Origin: an uncultured Angelakisella sp.
Lineage (GTDB): Bacteria > Bacillota > Clostridia > Oscillospirales > Ruminococcaceae
NCBI GenBank assembly: GCA_934524965.1
Contig: CAKSYU010000004.1
Span: 12,416 to 76,415 of the forward strand
Direction: 5' to 3'
DNA: 64,000 nucleotides
The position numbers were made by a program, and so were the translations under genes. Shown here piece after piece: positions 53,401-62,267 of the stretch; position 1 is the first letter of the stretch, and every line of letters begins with the position of its first letter. The notes under the pieces were generated by a model. It was not told the origin of the DNA. It was given only the letters and a program-made list of their open reading frames with translations, and searched no databases.

Positions 53401-56400
53401 TGGTGCTGATGACATCGGTATTCAGCTTGCTGAAATCTATGCTCTTGGAAGCGGTCAAGCCTTTCTCTTTGGCATAAGCTTCTGCCTCAGGCGTGGTGTT
53501 CAGCCAAACAAGAGGGTTATCCTCTGTGCAGACAGTAGTGGAAGCGCCATCATAGCAGTTCCACAGCTTCATGCACACAACCGACCATTTGCCGTCAATG
53601 GCTGTGGCATTGTTATCTTCCGCAATGTTGGGCAAACGGATCGACCATGTTTTGTTCTCAGTCAAGTAGATTGTGCCGGGGGTATTATCATTGTCTCCGC
53701 GAGCAACAAGATAATACTTTTTGGCAGCTTCGTTATACAACACGGCGCTGATGCCCGCCGATTCGGAATTATCAATCTTGATACCGGTAATATAGGCTTT
53801 ATCACTTTGCAGAGCATACTGCTTGCCGTTTGCATCATTATACCCGGTGGCAGAATTGCTGTCATATTGAGGTGCATCGGGTGCCATGATGGTATAGGTA
53901 GGCGACATGACTACCTTACGAATAGTGTCATTGCCAATTTGCAGGGAACTGAAGATATACCGACCGGGGTTTTGCAGAACGATAGTGCCGGTATAGCATT
54001 TGGTATCAGAATTCCATGTCAGCTTTGTCGGAATAGTGGAATCTGAACCGCCCAAGCTATATATAAGCGTAACTGTATCCGCCAGCTCGGGGAGCTCGTT
54101 CCCCGAATTATCCAAGATGGATACATTTACCGCTTTTTCGTATGTCTTATTCGGGTTATCCTTATCAAACTTATCCTCCGTGGTGCAGCCATCATTATAG
54201 ATAGCGGCGGAAAGTCCGAAATAAAGGTTCATGACCTTTTTAGAGGAACCGACATCATAGTAGTTGCCGTCCACAATAACATGGGATAGGGTATAGGTGC
54301 CGGAATCAGTAAATGTCACTTTGCCGGACCAGACCTTTGCAGTTCCGTCCTTTGCCGAGGTCCTGATATTTATAGCATTTCCGTCATCACCCATAAACAC
54401 GGCAGTTACAGCTTGAGGAGTATTTGCCTCTTTATCAAATGCCAGGTTAACATCGACCGATACATCGTGGGAATCATCAACAGTATAGTATGTATAGGGG
54501 GTTGCTCCTTTGTCCCATGTCACACTGGTGACATCGAAGCCGGTTACTGCTACCGACAGCGGGGTTACCAGTTCATAGTCCACGCCGTCCATGCGGATAT
54601 GCCGCAGCCAGTAGTTGCCCGGTGCGGTGAACTCGTGCGTTGACTTCCATGTACCGCTTTGTGTATCAAATGTAAATGCCATTTCCTTCTGTCGAGTGCC
54701 CTGCAGATCGTTAATAGAGCGCACGAAATAAGCCGTCATTTTAGCGGGCTGTTTACCCTGAACCGTGACGGTGACATCTGTTTTGGGAAGTGTTTGACCT
54801 TTAATAAACTCAAGATTAGTGGAATTGGAAAGCTCGGCAGTGACATAGCGCTGGGCGCTTTCCAATGTCCGGTCGCCCGCCGTGGTAAGCGGTACGGAGG
54901 ACCCAAATTGAATATTCAGCTGACCGAGAATGGTTTCCGCTGCTAACACATCTTCGTTTGTCAGGTTTTCACCATCCAGATAAATGAGCGCCGTAACCCG
55001 TATCGCCTCATCGGTGTACATTTCTTTGATGGCATAACCGGTCTTTTCTACACTGTTGATGGTGTCTTCATAGGTATATTCCGTACAATCCCTAGTATCA
55101 ATGACCAAAGGAACAGTTACACGACCGTTTTGGGCATAATAGTTTTCTACATCCATTACTGCTGTTGCAAACTTGTTGCCGTCTGCTGTGCCGAAGAACG
55201 CAATCTTCATGTTTTTCAGCAAACGCAAGGATCGCTGAAGATCCTCAGGGGTATCCACATAGTAGGTGTAGCAGGAACCATTGCCTTGTGTGGTGCTGTT
55301 GGAGGTCAATGCGGCATTGGGAATGGTATTCCATACGCGGTTTACACCGTCAAAGCTGGAGACAGTACCATTTTCGGCGTCCTTAACGACAGCCCCTTCC
55401 AGCGTCAAATAGGTTTTCTCGCTGTTGGTACGCAGCCACAGATCTATTGCCATGCCGTAGGTGTCCTCCGCCACCTTTTCAGACGCATTGATATCTGCCG
55501 GAAGTGCACCGAAGTCCGACATAAAATAGCTGTCGCCATTGGCATTTGTACACACATGAGCCGTCATTTTTATTTGATTATCCATACCGAGAGCACGTGC
55601 TTTCGCTCTTAGTACAGTACCATTTCTGTACTCGGATTGCCAATCTTTTATTCGCGGCAGACGAGAGTCAGTATCAATGGCAAACTGCTCAAAGTTCCTT
55701 AGAGTTCCATTACAAATCTGCACCAAATGGCGCCCGTAAGCGAGATTTGCAAGCTGCCCGAGCCCTCGATTTAACCATTGATTGACTGTATACCCATCTA
55801 TTTTTGCCTGATATGGGTCGCAAACATCATTGATTTGGGGCTTAACATCATCGGTTTTTACATTACTGATATTCTTGATGTGATTTTTAAGTGCAGTAAT
55901 ATTTTTCTGGACTGTATCTAAGTCGTCAATGAACTGTTTTAAACCATTGATGTTTACTGCATCAATGGGAGCTTTGCTGTCTGAAGGCTTTTTATGGCTT
56001 GTCCCTTTGGAATCATAGGTTTCTTTTTCAGCTAATAGATTCTCCCAGCTTAAAGGGGTATAATCAAGCGGTTTATTAGTTGTTTCATCAATGTGCTGGC
56101 GAGAATAGACAAACTGCTGCAGATTGGCAAGCTGCACCAGAGCTCCCTTTTGCAGTTCCATACCTTGCTGAAGTGTTTGATATAGAGTTAATAGTGCTGT
56201 AACCTGCTTTTCATTCAAAGGAAGATTGGTTTCAGAGGAGATGCGGTAAGATGTTCCATTGATTATAGACTGCAGATAGACGCTGACAATACCGCCCAAA
56301 TCGCCGATAACGCCCTCTAAATTACCGTTAACAAATTTGGTAGTGATATTTGTAGAATAGAATTCATTAACATCGCGGTGAGCTTTTAAAAGCGCGTTAT

Positions 56401-56977
56401 ATCTTACCTCATAGTCCTGAGCGGTTGATTCTGTGGTCAATGTTTTATAGGAGGAAATAGCACGAACGCCGAAGTCTGCCGATGCCATAAACTGGTTTTG
56501 TGCCGGATCGTATTTGGCATAAACAAATTTACTGCCCAAGCCGGTGATGCGACCGTCCTCGCCATAAGAGGCAGCCCAAAGGGGACTTGTCCCTAAAGCA
56601 CCCGTATTAAGCTGGGCAGGGCGAAGTGTCAGATCTGAAATGCCGTAGGACGGATCATTGAGGCTGACAAGGTTGCCCCACTGTACATTGGTTGCAGAAA
56701 GTTTATCGCTTGGCAGCGCTTGTTCATCAATATCGCTTTCCTCCGGATCGGTGCCTTTATCATTACTAAGGGCGATCTCCAAGCTGCCATTGGAGGCAAG
56801 CGTCGTATTAATGCTGGATATCTCCGGAGCAACAGAAAGCATGATCCAGGCAAAGCTGACCGATACTGTCATAACAGTTGCCATCAGCAGCCCAAGCCCC
56901 GTGATAAAGAGTTTTTCTTTAACATGGGGAATCTCTTGGGTATACCGTTCTATTCGCTCTCTGGTATCTTTTTTCAT
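50447..56977 (-). CDS. Giant multi-domain surface protein (2176 residues)
   Basis: Start ATG 56977 has GGGAGGTAAAAAA before it. The N-terminus is basic, then a membrane helix (about 22-46, ITGLGLLMATVMTVSVSFAW) leading into APEISSINTTLASNGSLEIA, a start common in clostridial exported giants. Residues about 100-460 are helical and coil-rich with little homology. From about 700 to 1460 come five Ig-like modules, each about 100-200 residues, ending in G-x-Y-x-L and a short beta strand (GNYWLRHIRMDG, GTYTLSHVIVDG, GRYIFSSLQIGN, GEYKVTGLQV, GEYELRCTVSVG). Residues about 1660-2060 are InlB-B-like/bacterial repeats with GYCNPRM, GYCCPRL or GYYNPRM, and YSFEMPGND-type endings. No sortase motif or second helix is seen. 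Function: probably adhesion or surface structure; exact role unknown. Confidence 0.78.
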   Translation of the reverse strand: MKKDTRERIERYTQEIPHVKEKLFITGLGLLMATVMTVSVSFAWIMLSVAPEISSINTTLASNGSLEIALSNDKGTDPEESDIDEQALPSDKLSATNVQWGNLVSLNDPSYGISDLTLRPAQLNTGALGTSPLWAASYGEDGRITGLGSKFVYAKYDPAQNQFMASADFGVRAISSYKTLTTESTAQDYEVRYNALLKAHRDVNEFYSTNITTKFVNGNLEGVIGDLGGIVSVYLQSIINGTSYRISSETNLPLNEKQVTALLTLYQTLQQGMELQKGALVQLANLQQFVYSRQHIDETTNKPLDYTPLSWENLLAEKETYDSKGTSHKKPSDSKAPIDAVNINGLKQFIDDLDTVQKNITALKNHIKNISNVKTDDVKPQINDVCDPYQAKIDGYTVNQWLNRGLGQLANLAYGRHLVQICNGTLRNFEQFAIDTDSRLPRIKDWQSEYRNGTVLRAKARALGMDNQIKMTAHVCTNANGDSYFMSDFGALPADINASEKVAEDTYGMAIDLWLRTNSEKTYLTLEGAVVKDAENGTVSSFDGVNRVWNTIPNAALTSNSTTQGNGSCYTYYVDTPEDLQRSLRLLKNMKIAFFGTADGNKFATAVMDVENYYAQNGRVTVPLVIDTRDCTEYTYEDTINSVEKTGYAIKEMYTDEAIRVTALIYLDGENLTNEDVLAAETILGQLNIQFGSSVPLTTAGDRTLESAQRYVTAELSNSTNLEFIKGQTLPKTDVTVTVQGKQPAKMTAYFVRSINDLQGTRQKEMAFTFDTQSGTWKSTHEFTAPGNYWLRHIRMDGVDYELVTPLSVAVTGFDVTSVTWDKGATPYTYYTVDDSHDVSVDVNLAFDKEANTPQAVTAVFMGDDGNAINIRTSAKDGTAKVWSGKVTFTDSGTYTLSHVIVDGNYYDVGSSKKVMNLYFGLSAAIYNDGCTTEDKFDKDNPNKTYEKAVNVSILDNSGNELPELADTVTLIYSLGGSDSTIPTKLTWNSDTKCYTGTIVLQNPGRYIFSSLQIGNDTIRKVVMSPTYTIMAPDAPQYDSNSATGYNDANGKQYALQSDKAYITGIKIDNSESAGISAVLYNEAAKKYYLVARGDNDNTPGTIYLTENKTWSIRLPNIAEDNNATAIDGKWSVVCMKLWNCYDGASTTVCTEDNPLVWLNTTPEAEAYAKEKGLTASKSIDFSKLNTDVISTITVKMNPGNTKLGDKNTAFMAQHKVSELGIFVKFSDYMGNPIPQEKLNTVTLNIDYRANKNAATYGYEVMDSANRSYTIPLTYSSDHWDIKTTDYIWQYVGEYKVTGLQVIASGITKNYTHDNTNGIPAMYTVTSKAPSMADVRISNPYYSNTVYGKGYFSNSPFLSSFKPDARVTVYLTAEDVNKQQFAIADVKVTLTMDYKDGTVAPNGGYSWTGSSGYEHYELPMTPNENDVYTVPDEDEVVLLAGEYELRCTVSVGSDTKELEELHYRIQVYSKRPKMSITNIKPSGTIKVSRTGSIFTKDANAFTATNQYGNDYAVAYMSFKPFDGWGKYMWGSSQMSTKDHCEKYARYTIPTVTVRMEDMGDGFVTTLTLPADYGNITHSFELSNGSNAFPIGLIATGTDSSFKTTTEHAGNTITYETQKVDKLFGTHTISEVTSTVNGITFRRLLEYPVTISQTATPPATTNGKLTYTVPAGITASIAQTNNSSAVSSGASLKEFTNVTVTLGADEGYCNPRMAKPAGVYNWNIISEGAEQAKYSFSMPGKDTSLSMTVKAYPKLNFTAETAKAKTEVTVNGIVKSTNTGIKPGETVTVTVTANKANGYCCPRLDMPSGVTSWKTAPTTKDYEATYSFEMPGNDVVLNTKHTQMHKVSWDSSAGAKLIFFVKDAEGTLANGGYTIPGRQITVTAVANGGKNPQMTVSGANVVLKPDTTDTGVTSRVYTFAMPAADITLGGSMTPLPTKMLTYRTEGNEYAKIVAVTVNGIAATPVETDGTAMVSIPVSSKVEITLQAKTYPTLKIFEQGRGYYNPRMAVSTVGGVALSGPTLGVPEDPEAYYGKAAYTFTMPDQQIDLTGEMFTATAAPKIVVKKESAIKLSFDNCTQPIAYYVDTYGKETMTEITAAHFVINLAGDEGKIFTYALPGTKAEIVINAKKAYEDKFTLTVAGQKITPIKKSTSETITKLTFTVAVGTEDVVATIGLTE

Positions 56978-57101
56978 TTTTTTACCTCCCAAACACTCTT
57001 CCATTTCTCTTTTTGTGGGTCTCATTGCATCGGCTTTCCTTTTACCGATACCAACTTACCCTACCTTTTTCTTAAAGGCATACCTTTCCAATATCTTATA
57101 T

Positions 57102-57130
57102 AGTATAATACAATTAACCATAATTGTCCA
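57102..57130 (-). promoter_or_regulatory. Promoter of the giant-protein operon
   Basis: Minus strand TGGACA (57125-57130), 17 bases, TATACT (57102-57107). The leader to ATG 56977 is about 120 bases. The whole 56978-57408 gap is AT-rich and otherwise holds one doubtful small frame and a terminator. Confidence 0.5.
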
Positions 57131-57225
57131 CCTCATGCTGATAATTATGTGCAATTTATATTACGTTATAATAAAATTATGTTAAATATAGATATACGGA
57201 ACCGAGAATATCGGGGGGGCAAAAG

Positions 57226-57309
57226 ATGACTTACCAAAGGGAAGAATTTACTGCGAGCGAAACAAAAGAGAACAAAAACGGAGAAACAATACCTATGTGT
57301 AAAGACTAA
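57226..57309 (+). CDS. Doubtful 27-residue small ORF
   Basis: ATG 57226 follows GGGGGGGC and AT-rich promoter-like DNA (TTATAATAAAAT upstream). It encodes 27 hydrophilic residues rich in Glu and Lys and stops at TAA 57309. An imperfect hairpin CTGTTTA/TAAACAG follows at 57319-57350. It may be chance; no family recognised. Confidence 0.2.
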   Translation: MTYQREEFTASETKENKNGETIPMCKD

Positions 57310-57352
57310 TGATCTTGCTGTTTACAACTGATGCCATGGTATAAACAGTTAA

Positions 57353-57402
57353 AAAAATAAACCGCCGGTATATGGTACGATTTGTACGGAATATACCGGC
57401 GG
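57353..57402 (-). terminator. Terminator of the RNA methyltransferase gene
   Basis: CCGCCGGTATAT (57362-57373) pairs perfectly with ATATACCGGCGG (57391-57402). On the minus strand it is followed by TTTATTTTTTT. Confidence 0.88.
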
Positions 57403-57408
57403 ATATAC

Positions 57409-58764
57409 TTATTCGGTTTTAATCATTAAGAGTGCGCATTCGCAATGCGCCGTCCTCGGGAAAAGATCCACCGGTCGGTAGCATTGCAGGGTATAGCCCA
57501 TCTCCCGCAAAGCGGCGGCGTCCCGCGCCATTGTGGCGGGGTTGCAGCTTACCATTACAATACGGCTGGGCGCCATGTGACCGACTGCCTCCAGAGTCGC
57601 GTGGTCACAGCCCTTGCGCGGCGGGTCAAGTACGATCACATCGGGGCGCAGTCCACGCTCCGCCAGGATCTGCGAGGCTTTTCCTGCATCGGCACACAGG
57701 AATTCCGCATCTTGTACCCCTGCGCGGCGGGCGTTTTCTCTGGCGTTTTCCACAGCGCTGGGGACTACCTCCACGCCAATGAGCTTCTGCTCCGGCGCTA
57801 TCATCGAAAGCCCAATGGTTCCGGCTCCGCAGTATAGGTCAAGCAGCGTTTCCTGCGGTTTCAGCGCTGCCAGCCGTGCGGCTTCGCGGTAAAGCTGCTC
57901 GGCGGCATCGTGGTTCACCTGATAAAAGCTGTGCGCGGAAAGCGAGATCGCCACCCCGCACAGAGTATCCTGCAAGGTACCGTTACCGGTCAGCACCGTT
58001 TGCTCTTTGCCAAGGATCACATTATCCCGACGGGTATTGTGGTTCAGCAGTACGGTGGTGATAGCAGGGAACGCCTGCTGAACCTCCCGCGCAAAGCGTT
58101 CCGCCTGCGGCAGTTTACTGCCGTTGATGATAAGACACAGCATAATGCTGCCATCGGCAGCCGCCTGCCGCAGATAAAGATGCCGCAGCAGCCCTTTGCC
58201 GCTTTGTTCATCATAGATGGTCAGCCCATGGCTGTCGGCATAGCGGCACACCCAGGCGGCGATCTCGCTATATTCCTTAGGCTGCAAAGCGCAGTCCCCG
58301 CATGGGATCACCGTATGGCTGCGCGGCGCGAAAAAGCCGGTATAGCTGCCGGTCTCATTCTGCCCAAAAGGGAACTGCGCCTTGTTGCGGTAACGCTCAT
58401 GGCTGGGGGAGGGCAGAATAGGCAGCGGTTCCATTGAAAATCCGCCGATACGCTGCATGGCGTCCCGCACCCAGCCGGATTTTTCGCGCAACTCTGCCTC
58501 ATAAGCAACATGTCTTAAGCTGCAGCCGCCGCAGCGCTTGTAGCAGGGGCAGTCCGGCTCAATGCGGTCGGGGGAGGGCGTTAAAACCTCCTCAATGATG
58601 CCATAGCAGTAGCTTTTCTGCACCTTGACGATCCGCACCCGCAGCACATCACCGGCGGCTGTCATCGGCACAAATACCGCTATGCCATCGGCGTGCCCGA
58701 TTCCGCTGCCCTCGCTGGTGATGCTTTCTATCGTCAGGGGAATGATGTCATTCTTCTTAAACAT
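57409..58764 (-). CDS. 23S rRNA (uracil-C5)-methyltransferase, RlmD/RumA family
   Basis: A 451-residue SAM-dependent enzyme. ATG 58764 (AAGAGGAGAAACC upstream) starts with FKKNDIIPLTIESI; the longer frame from 58854 is not needed. TRAM domain at the N-terminus (GSGIGHADGIAVFVP), a 4Fe-4S type Cys set (CPCYKRCGGCSLRH), then the methyltransferase domain with LLDLYCGAGTIGLSM near residue 310 and VLDPPRKGC; the catalytic Cys is in VSCNPATMARD near 415. Which uridine it methylates (1939 or 747 of 23S rRNA) cannot be decided. Confidence 0.9.
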   Translation of the reverse strand: MFKKNDIIPLTIESITSEGSGIGHADGIAVFVPMTAAGDVLRVRIVKVQKSYCYGIIEEVLTPSPDRIEPDCPCYKRCGGCSLRHVAYEAELREKSGWVRDAMQRIGGFSMEPLPILPSPSHERYRNKAQFPFGQNETGSYTGFFAPRSHTVIPCGDCALQPKEYSEIAAWVCRYADSHGLTIYDEQSGKGLLRHLYLRQAAADGSIMLCLIINGSKLPQAERFAREVQQAFPAITTVLLNHNTRRDNVILGKEQTVLTGNGTLQDTLCGVAISLSAHSFYQVNHDAAEQLYREAARLAALKPQETLLDLYCGAGTIGLSMIAPEQKLIGVEVVPSAVENARENARRAGVQDAEFLCADAGKASQILAERGLRPDVIVLDPPRKGCDHATLEAVGHMAPSRIVMVSCNPATMARDAAALREMGYTLQCYRPVDLFPRTAHCECALLMIKTE

Positions 58765-58847
58765 GGTTTCTCCTCTTGCCGCTCCATTTCTTTTCTTAAT
58801 TATACCATTCCGTTTCCCGTTTGGGAACAGCCGCGCGGCAAAAAGAC

Positions 58848-58876
58848 TTTCCATTCGCCGTTTCCTGTGCTATAAT
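58848..58876 (+). promoter_or_regulatory. Promoter of the ABC-F gene
   Basis: TTTCCA (58848-58853) and TATAAT (58871-58876) with 17 bases between and TGC just before the -10, the same extended form seen at tig. Confidence 0.6.
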
Positions 58877-58910
58877 ACTATGGCTATGAACCGGAAAGGA
58901 GGTGTCTTTG

Positions 58911-60827
58911 GTGCAGATCTCCCTGCAAAATGTCAATAAAAGCTTCGGCAGTGATGTCATTTTTTCCGGCGTTACCGCTAAGATAGAGGATCATGACCGC
59001 ATCGGTCTGGTGGGACCCAACGGCACCGGCAAGACGACCCTCCTGCGGGTCATCTGCGGCGAACTGGAACCGGACGACGGCTCCGGCGATATCGCGCGCG
59101 GCGCCGATCTTTCCATTGGCTATCAAAAGCAGAATTGCGGACTCTCCTTTGAGGGGACGATCTGGCAGGAGATGCAGTCGGTTTTTGCCGATGTGTACGC
59201 GCTGGAACGCCGCCTGAAAGAACTGGGCGAGCGCATGGCAGAGGAGAATACGCCGGCACTGGCAGAGGAATACCGCCGCACCGAGGACGCTTTCCTTGCG
59301 CGGGACGGCTATCAGGTCGAGGTGAAGATCAAAACGGTGCTGACCGGCATGGGCTTTGCGGAGCACGGCTTTGATAAATGCGTGGACAAGCTCTCCGGCG
59401 GGGAACAGACCCGACTGGCAATCGCAAAGCTCCTGCTGGAAGCCCCCAGCCTGCTTATTTTAGATGAGCCGACCAACCATCTTGATTTTGCCACACTGGG
59501 CTGGTTGGAGGATTACCTCGCCGGCTATAAGGGTGCCCTGCTGGTCGTTTCGCACGATCGCTATTTCCTTGATAAGCTCTGCAATAAGATATGGGAGCTG
59601 GAGGACGGCTCCCTGTGGGAATACAAGGGCAATTACACCGCCTATACCCGCCAGCGGGAGGAACAGGACGCCCGCCAGAAAAAGTTGTACGAGCAGCAGC
59701 AGGCGGAACGAGCCAAGCTGGAGGACTATGTAGCACGCAATCTGGTGCGTGCCTCCACCACCAAAATGGCGCAGTCCCGCCAGAAGATGCTGGAACGGCT
59801 GGAGCCGGTCGAAAAGCCGCACCGCCGCTTAAAGCCGCCGAAGATCCGGCTGGAATTCGAGACCGAACCGGTCAAAGATGTTCTGACCGTGGAGGATCTG
59901 ACCATTGCCGTCGGCAGCGGGGAACGGGAGCGTGTGCTGCTATCCGGTGCTGAATTTAATATCCAGCGCGGCGATAAGGTCGCCATCATCGGTCCCAACG
60001 GCAGCGGCAAAACAACGCTTCTGCGCACCCTTCTTTCGGCGGAACCGCCCATGAAAGGGCACATTACATGGGGGCGCGGTGTTAAGCGCAGCTACTACGA
60101 TCAGGGCAGTGACCACCTCGATCAGTCCCTAACTGTTCTGGATACCATGTGGAAAGCCTATCCGCGCCTGTATGAGACGCCGCTGCGCACCGCGCTGGGG
60201 GCAATGGGACTCACCGGCGAGGACGCTCACCGGTTGGTGGGGCAGCTTTCCGGCGGCGAGCGTGCCCGTCTCAAGCTCGCTATCATCTGTCTGGCGGGCA
60301 GCAATGTGCTGGTGCTCGATGAGCCGACCAACCACCTGGACCTGCCCTCCAAGGAGGTTCTGCAGCAGGCACTTTCCGAATACGAGGGGACGCTGATCAT
60401 CGTTTCCCACGACCGTTATCTGCTGGACCGTGTTCCAAACCGTATTTTTGCGATAGAGCAGGGAGCTCTGCACCAGTATAAGGGCGGCTACGGCGCATAC
60501 CTCAGGGCGAAAGCAGAGCAGGGGACGGAGAAAGCTGCCGCCCCGCAGCCGAAGGTCGAAAGCGAACAGAAAAAGCAGTATTACCGCGGCAAGGAGCAGC
60601 GTCGGGAGGACGCCCGCCGCCGCAAGGAATATACCGAAACGGAAGCCGCGATCCATACGCTGGAGGCGGAGCTTGCCGGGATCAAGGCGGAAATGGCACT
60701 GGATAGCGTTCAGAATGACTATCAGCGTCTGCAGGAGCTTTGCGCCCTCATTGAGGAAAAGCAGAGTCTTTTGGATACCGCCATGGAACGCTGGCTTACG
60801 CTCAGCGAGGAGATGGACGGCAATTAA
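58911..60827 (+). CDS. ABC-F family ATPase
   Basis: A 638-residue cytoplasmic protein with two ABC domains and no membrane segments. GTG 58911 is preferred (AAGGAGG 8 bases before); the longer frame from 58902 begins inside that site. First domain: GPNGTGKTTLL, signature LSGGEQTRL, LDEPTNHLD; second: GPNGSGKTTLL and LSGGERARL, LDEPTNHLD again. The linker between is helical (coiled-coil arm) and the C-terminus has another coiled-coil, as in Uup/YdiF. ABC-F proteins bind the ribosomal E site and help stalled ribosomes or protect against drugs; which subtype this is cannot be told. Confidence 0.92.
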   Translation: MQISLQNVNKSFGSDVIFSGVTAKIEDHDRIGLVGPNGTGKTTLLRVICGELEPDDGSGDIARGADLSIGYQKQNCGLSFEGTIWQEMQSVFADVYALERRLKELGERMAEENTPALAEEYRRTEDAFLARDGYQVEVKIKTVLTGMGFAEHGFDKCVDKLSGGEQTRLAIAKLLLEAPSLLILDEPTNHLDFATLGWLEDYLAGYKGALLVVSHDRYFLDKLCNKIWELEDGSLWEYKGNYTAYTRQREEQDARQKKLYEQQQAERAKLEDYVARNLVRASTTKMAQSRQKMLERLEPVEKPHRRLKPPKIRLEFETEPVKDVLTVEDLTIAVGSGERERVLLSGAEFNIQRGDKVAIIGPNGSGKTTLLRTLLSAEPPMKGHITWGRGVKRSYYDQGSDHLDQSLTVLDTMWKAYPRLYETPLRTALGAMGLTGEDAHRLVGQLSGGERARLKLAIICLAGSNVLVLDEPTNHLDLPSKEVLQQALSEYEGTLIIVSHDRYLLDRVPNRIFAIEQGALHQYKGGYGAYLRAKAEQGTEKAAAPQPKVESEQKKQYYRGKEQRREDARRRKEYTETEAAIHTLEAELAGIKAEMALDSVQNDYQRLQELCALIEEKQSLLDTAMERWLTLSEEMDGN

Positions 60828-60870
60828 ATATTGACTGTCGGCACAATGGCGGAAAATCATAAAACAGTTG

Positions 60871-60917
60871 ACAGCCACAGCAGGTTGGTGTGAATCGCTG
60901 TGGCTGTTCTTGTGTTC
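60871..60917 (+). terminator. Terminator after the ABC-F gene
   Basis: ACAGCCACAGC (60871-60881) pairs perfectly with GCTGTGGCTGT (60897-60907), then TCTTGTGTTCTT, a modest T-rich tail. Confidence 0.7.
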
Positions 60918-60985
60918 TTATCGGCTGTGTGACAGCCTAAGATCAGGGAAACCCGTAAATCGGTTGGATAGAGGAGAGATCGAAT

Positions 60986-61903
60986 ATGCAGATCAGTCAG
61001 TTTTTTATGAACGGAGATATAAAAGGCGCCATTGCATATATGCGCGATCACAAGGAATTCAAAGACATTCTACCCGCGTATGTCGCGATTTTTGAAAATT
61101 GTGAGTACCGCACCTTCGAAGTACCGGATATGCTCAACGATATCCTGCGTTTGTACCAGGTTTATTTCCGTGATACCTTTTACTGCGGCATACCGGAGGC
61201 GGAAGCGGCGGATAAACTGCTGACTGGGCTGAAAGCGCTCCTGAACATGCCGCAGGCAGGGGAGGAGCTTCTGGCGGAGCAGCTTCGGGCGTTGTTTGAA
61301 GCAAAAGGCTACCATGCGCTTTTCGGGAAGACTCAAGGGTACTACGGCCCTTATATCTGGCGGGATACGATCCCGACTGTCTACCGTGTCGAGCTGCCGG
61401 ACAAAACAGCGGAATACACTGTCAATATTCTTAAGGGCTTTATATTCCGGAGCTGGATGGATTATCTGACCTTCGGCAGATACGGTACAAGCGGCTGGGC
61501 TTCGCCCGATGGCACGATCAACTGTGTTGAGCAGGCGTATGATTTTGAAAGTGAGCGGTTCCTTGTTTCGTTATTGAAACATGAAGCACAGCACACCGTA
61601 GATATGAAGCAGTTTCCGGGGATCACCCCCGCGGAGCTGGAATATCGGGCAAAGCTTGTGGAGCTTCATTATTCCGGCGATCTGGGGCTGCTGAAAAAGT
61701 TCTTATCGGAAGCAGATGAAAGCCGAGCAGATGACAGCCATGCGGTCGCGTCCGCAAGGATCAGATTTGAGTTTGCCGATACGGACCAAACAGAGCTTCC
61801 CTCCATTCAGGCGCGGGCGCTGGAACTGTTCCATGCCCACACAAAAGAAATGGAAGCAAAATACGGGGAGCAAAATCAGCGCCCAACGGTCGATCTCGGC
61901 TAA
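60986..61903 (+). CDS. Hypothetical protein with an HExxH zincin-like motif
   Basis: A 305-residue cytoplasmic protein; AGGAGAGATCG before ATG 60986. The N-terminal half is helical with no known match. At about residue 195-205 there is LLKHEAQHTVDMKQFPG, which contains HEAQH, followed by PAELEYRAKLVEL about 17 residues later, whose Glu could be the third metal ligand of a gluzincin. The rest is charged. I do not recognise the family and cannot exclude that the motif is chance; no signal peptide. Confidence 0.6.
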   Translation: MQISQFFMNGDIKGAIAYMRDHKEFKDILPAYVAIFENCEYRTFEVPDMLNDILRLYQVYFRDTFYCGIPEAEAADKLLTGLKALLNMPQAGEELLAEQLRALFEAKGYHALFGKTQGYYGPYIWRDTIPTVYRVELPDKTAEYTVNILKGFIFRSWMDYLTFGRYGTSGWASPDGTINCVEQAYDFESERFLVSLLKHEAQHTVDMKQFPGITPAELEYRAKLVELHYSGDLGLLKKFLSEADESRADDSHAVASARIRFEFADTDQTELPSIQARALELFHAHTKEMEAKYGEQNQRPTVDLG

Positions 61904-61944
61904 TTCCAAGGGTGTATTTATCACATATTCCGCTTTTCCGGCTT

Positions 61945-61984
61945 ATAAAAAACAGCGTGACTTTCGCAGCCACGCTGTTTTTTG
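61945..61984 (+). terminator. Bidirectional terminator
   Basis: ACAGCGTG (61951-61958) pairs with CACGCTGT (61971-61978), flanked by AAAAAA and TTTTTT runs. It serves the zincin-like gene and the convergent selenium operon. Confidence 0.87.
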
Positions 61985-62020
61985 CTGCCTTGCGAGCATC
62001 TCGCAAAAACCGGCAGCTTT

Positions 62021-62266
62021 TCATTCTTCTTCGTTTTTTTGCAGTTCACAGTAGCTTCCGTCCTTCACCGCGTAGATGGCGTCATAATCGGCGTGCATCA
62101 GCTCAACAAGCGGGGTCGCTGCCTCGTAACGAACACAGGTGCCGCAGTCGGTGCTCAGCGTTCTAGGCACCGGCGCCATTTTGGCGTCAATGCCGGCTTT
62201 CATCATGGCACGCGCGGTGCATTGGGCGGAAAAGTGCGTGTGAAATGTCGCAATGTAAGAATTCAT
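62021..62266 (-). CDS. DUF3343 protein
   Basis: An 81-residue protein. The start SYIATFHTHFSAQCTARAMM, then PVPRTLSTDCGTCVRYE with CGTC, is the DUF3343 pattern (putative selenium or sulfur carrier partner). It is the third gene of the YedE-TusA-DUF3343 set; the TusA gene ends one base before its start. Function not shown experimentally to my knowledge. Confidence 0.85.
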   Translation of the reverse strand: MNSYIATFHTHFSAQCTARAMMKAGIDAKMAPVPRTLSTDCGTCVRYEAATPLVELMHADYDAIYAVKDGSYCELQKNEEE

Positions 62267-62267
62267 T

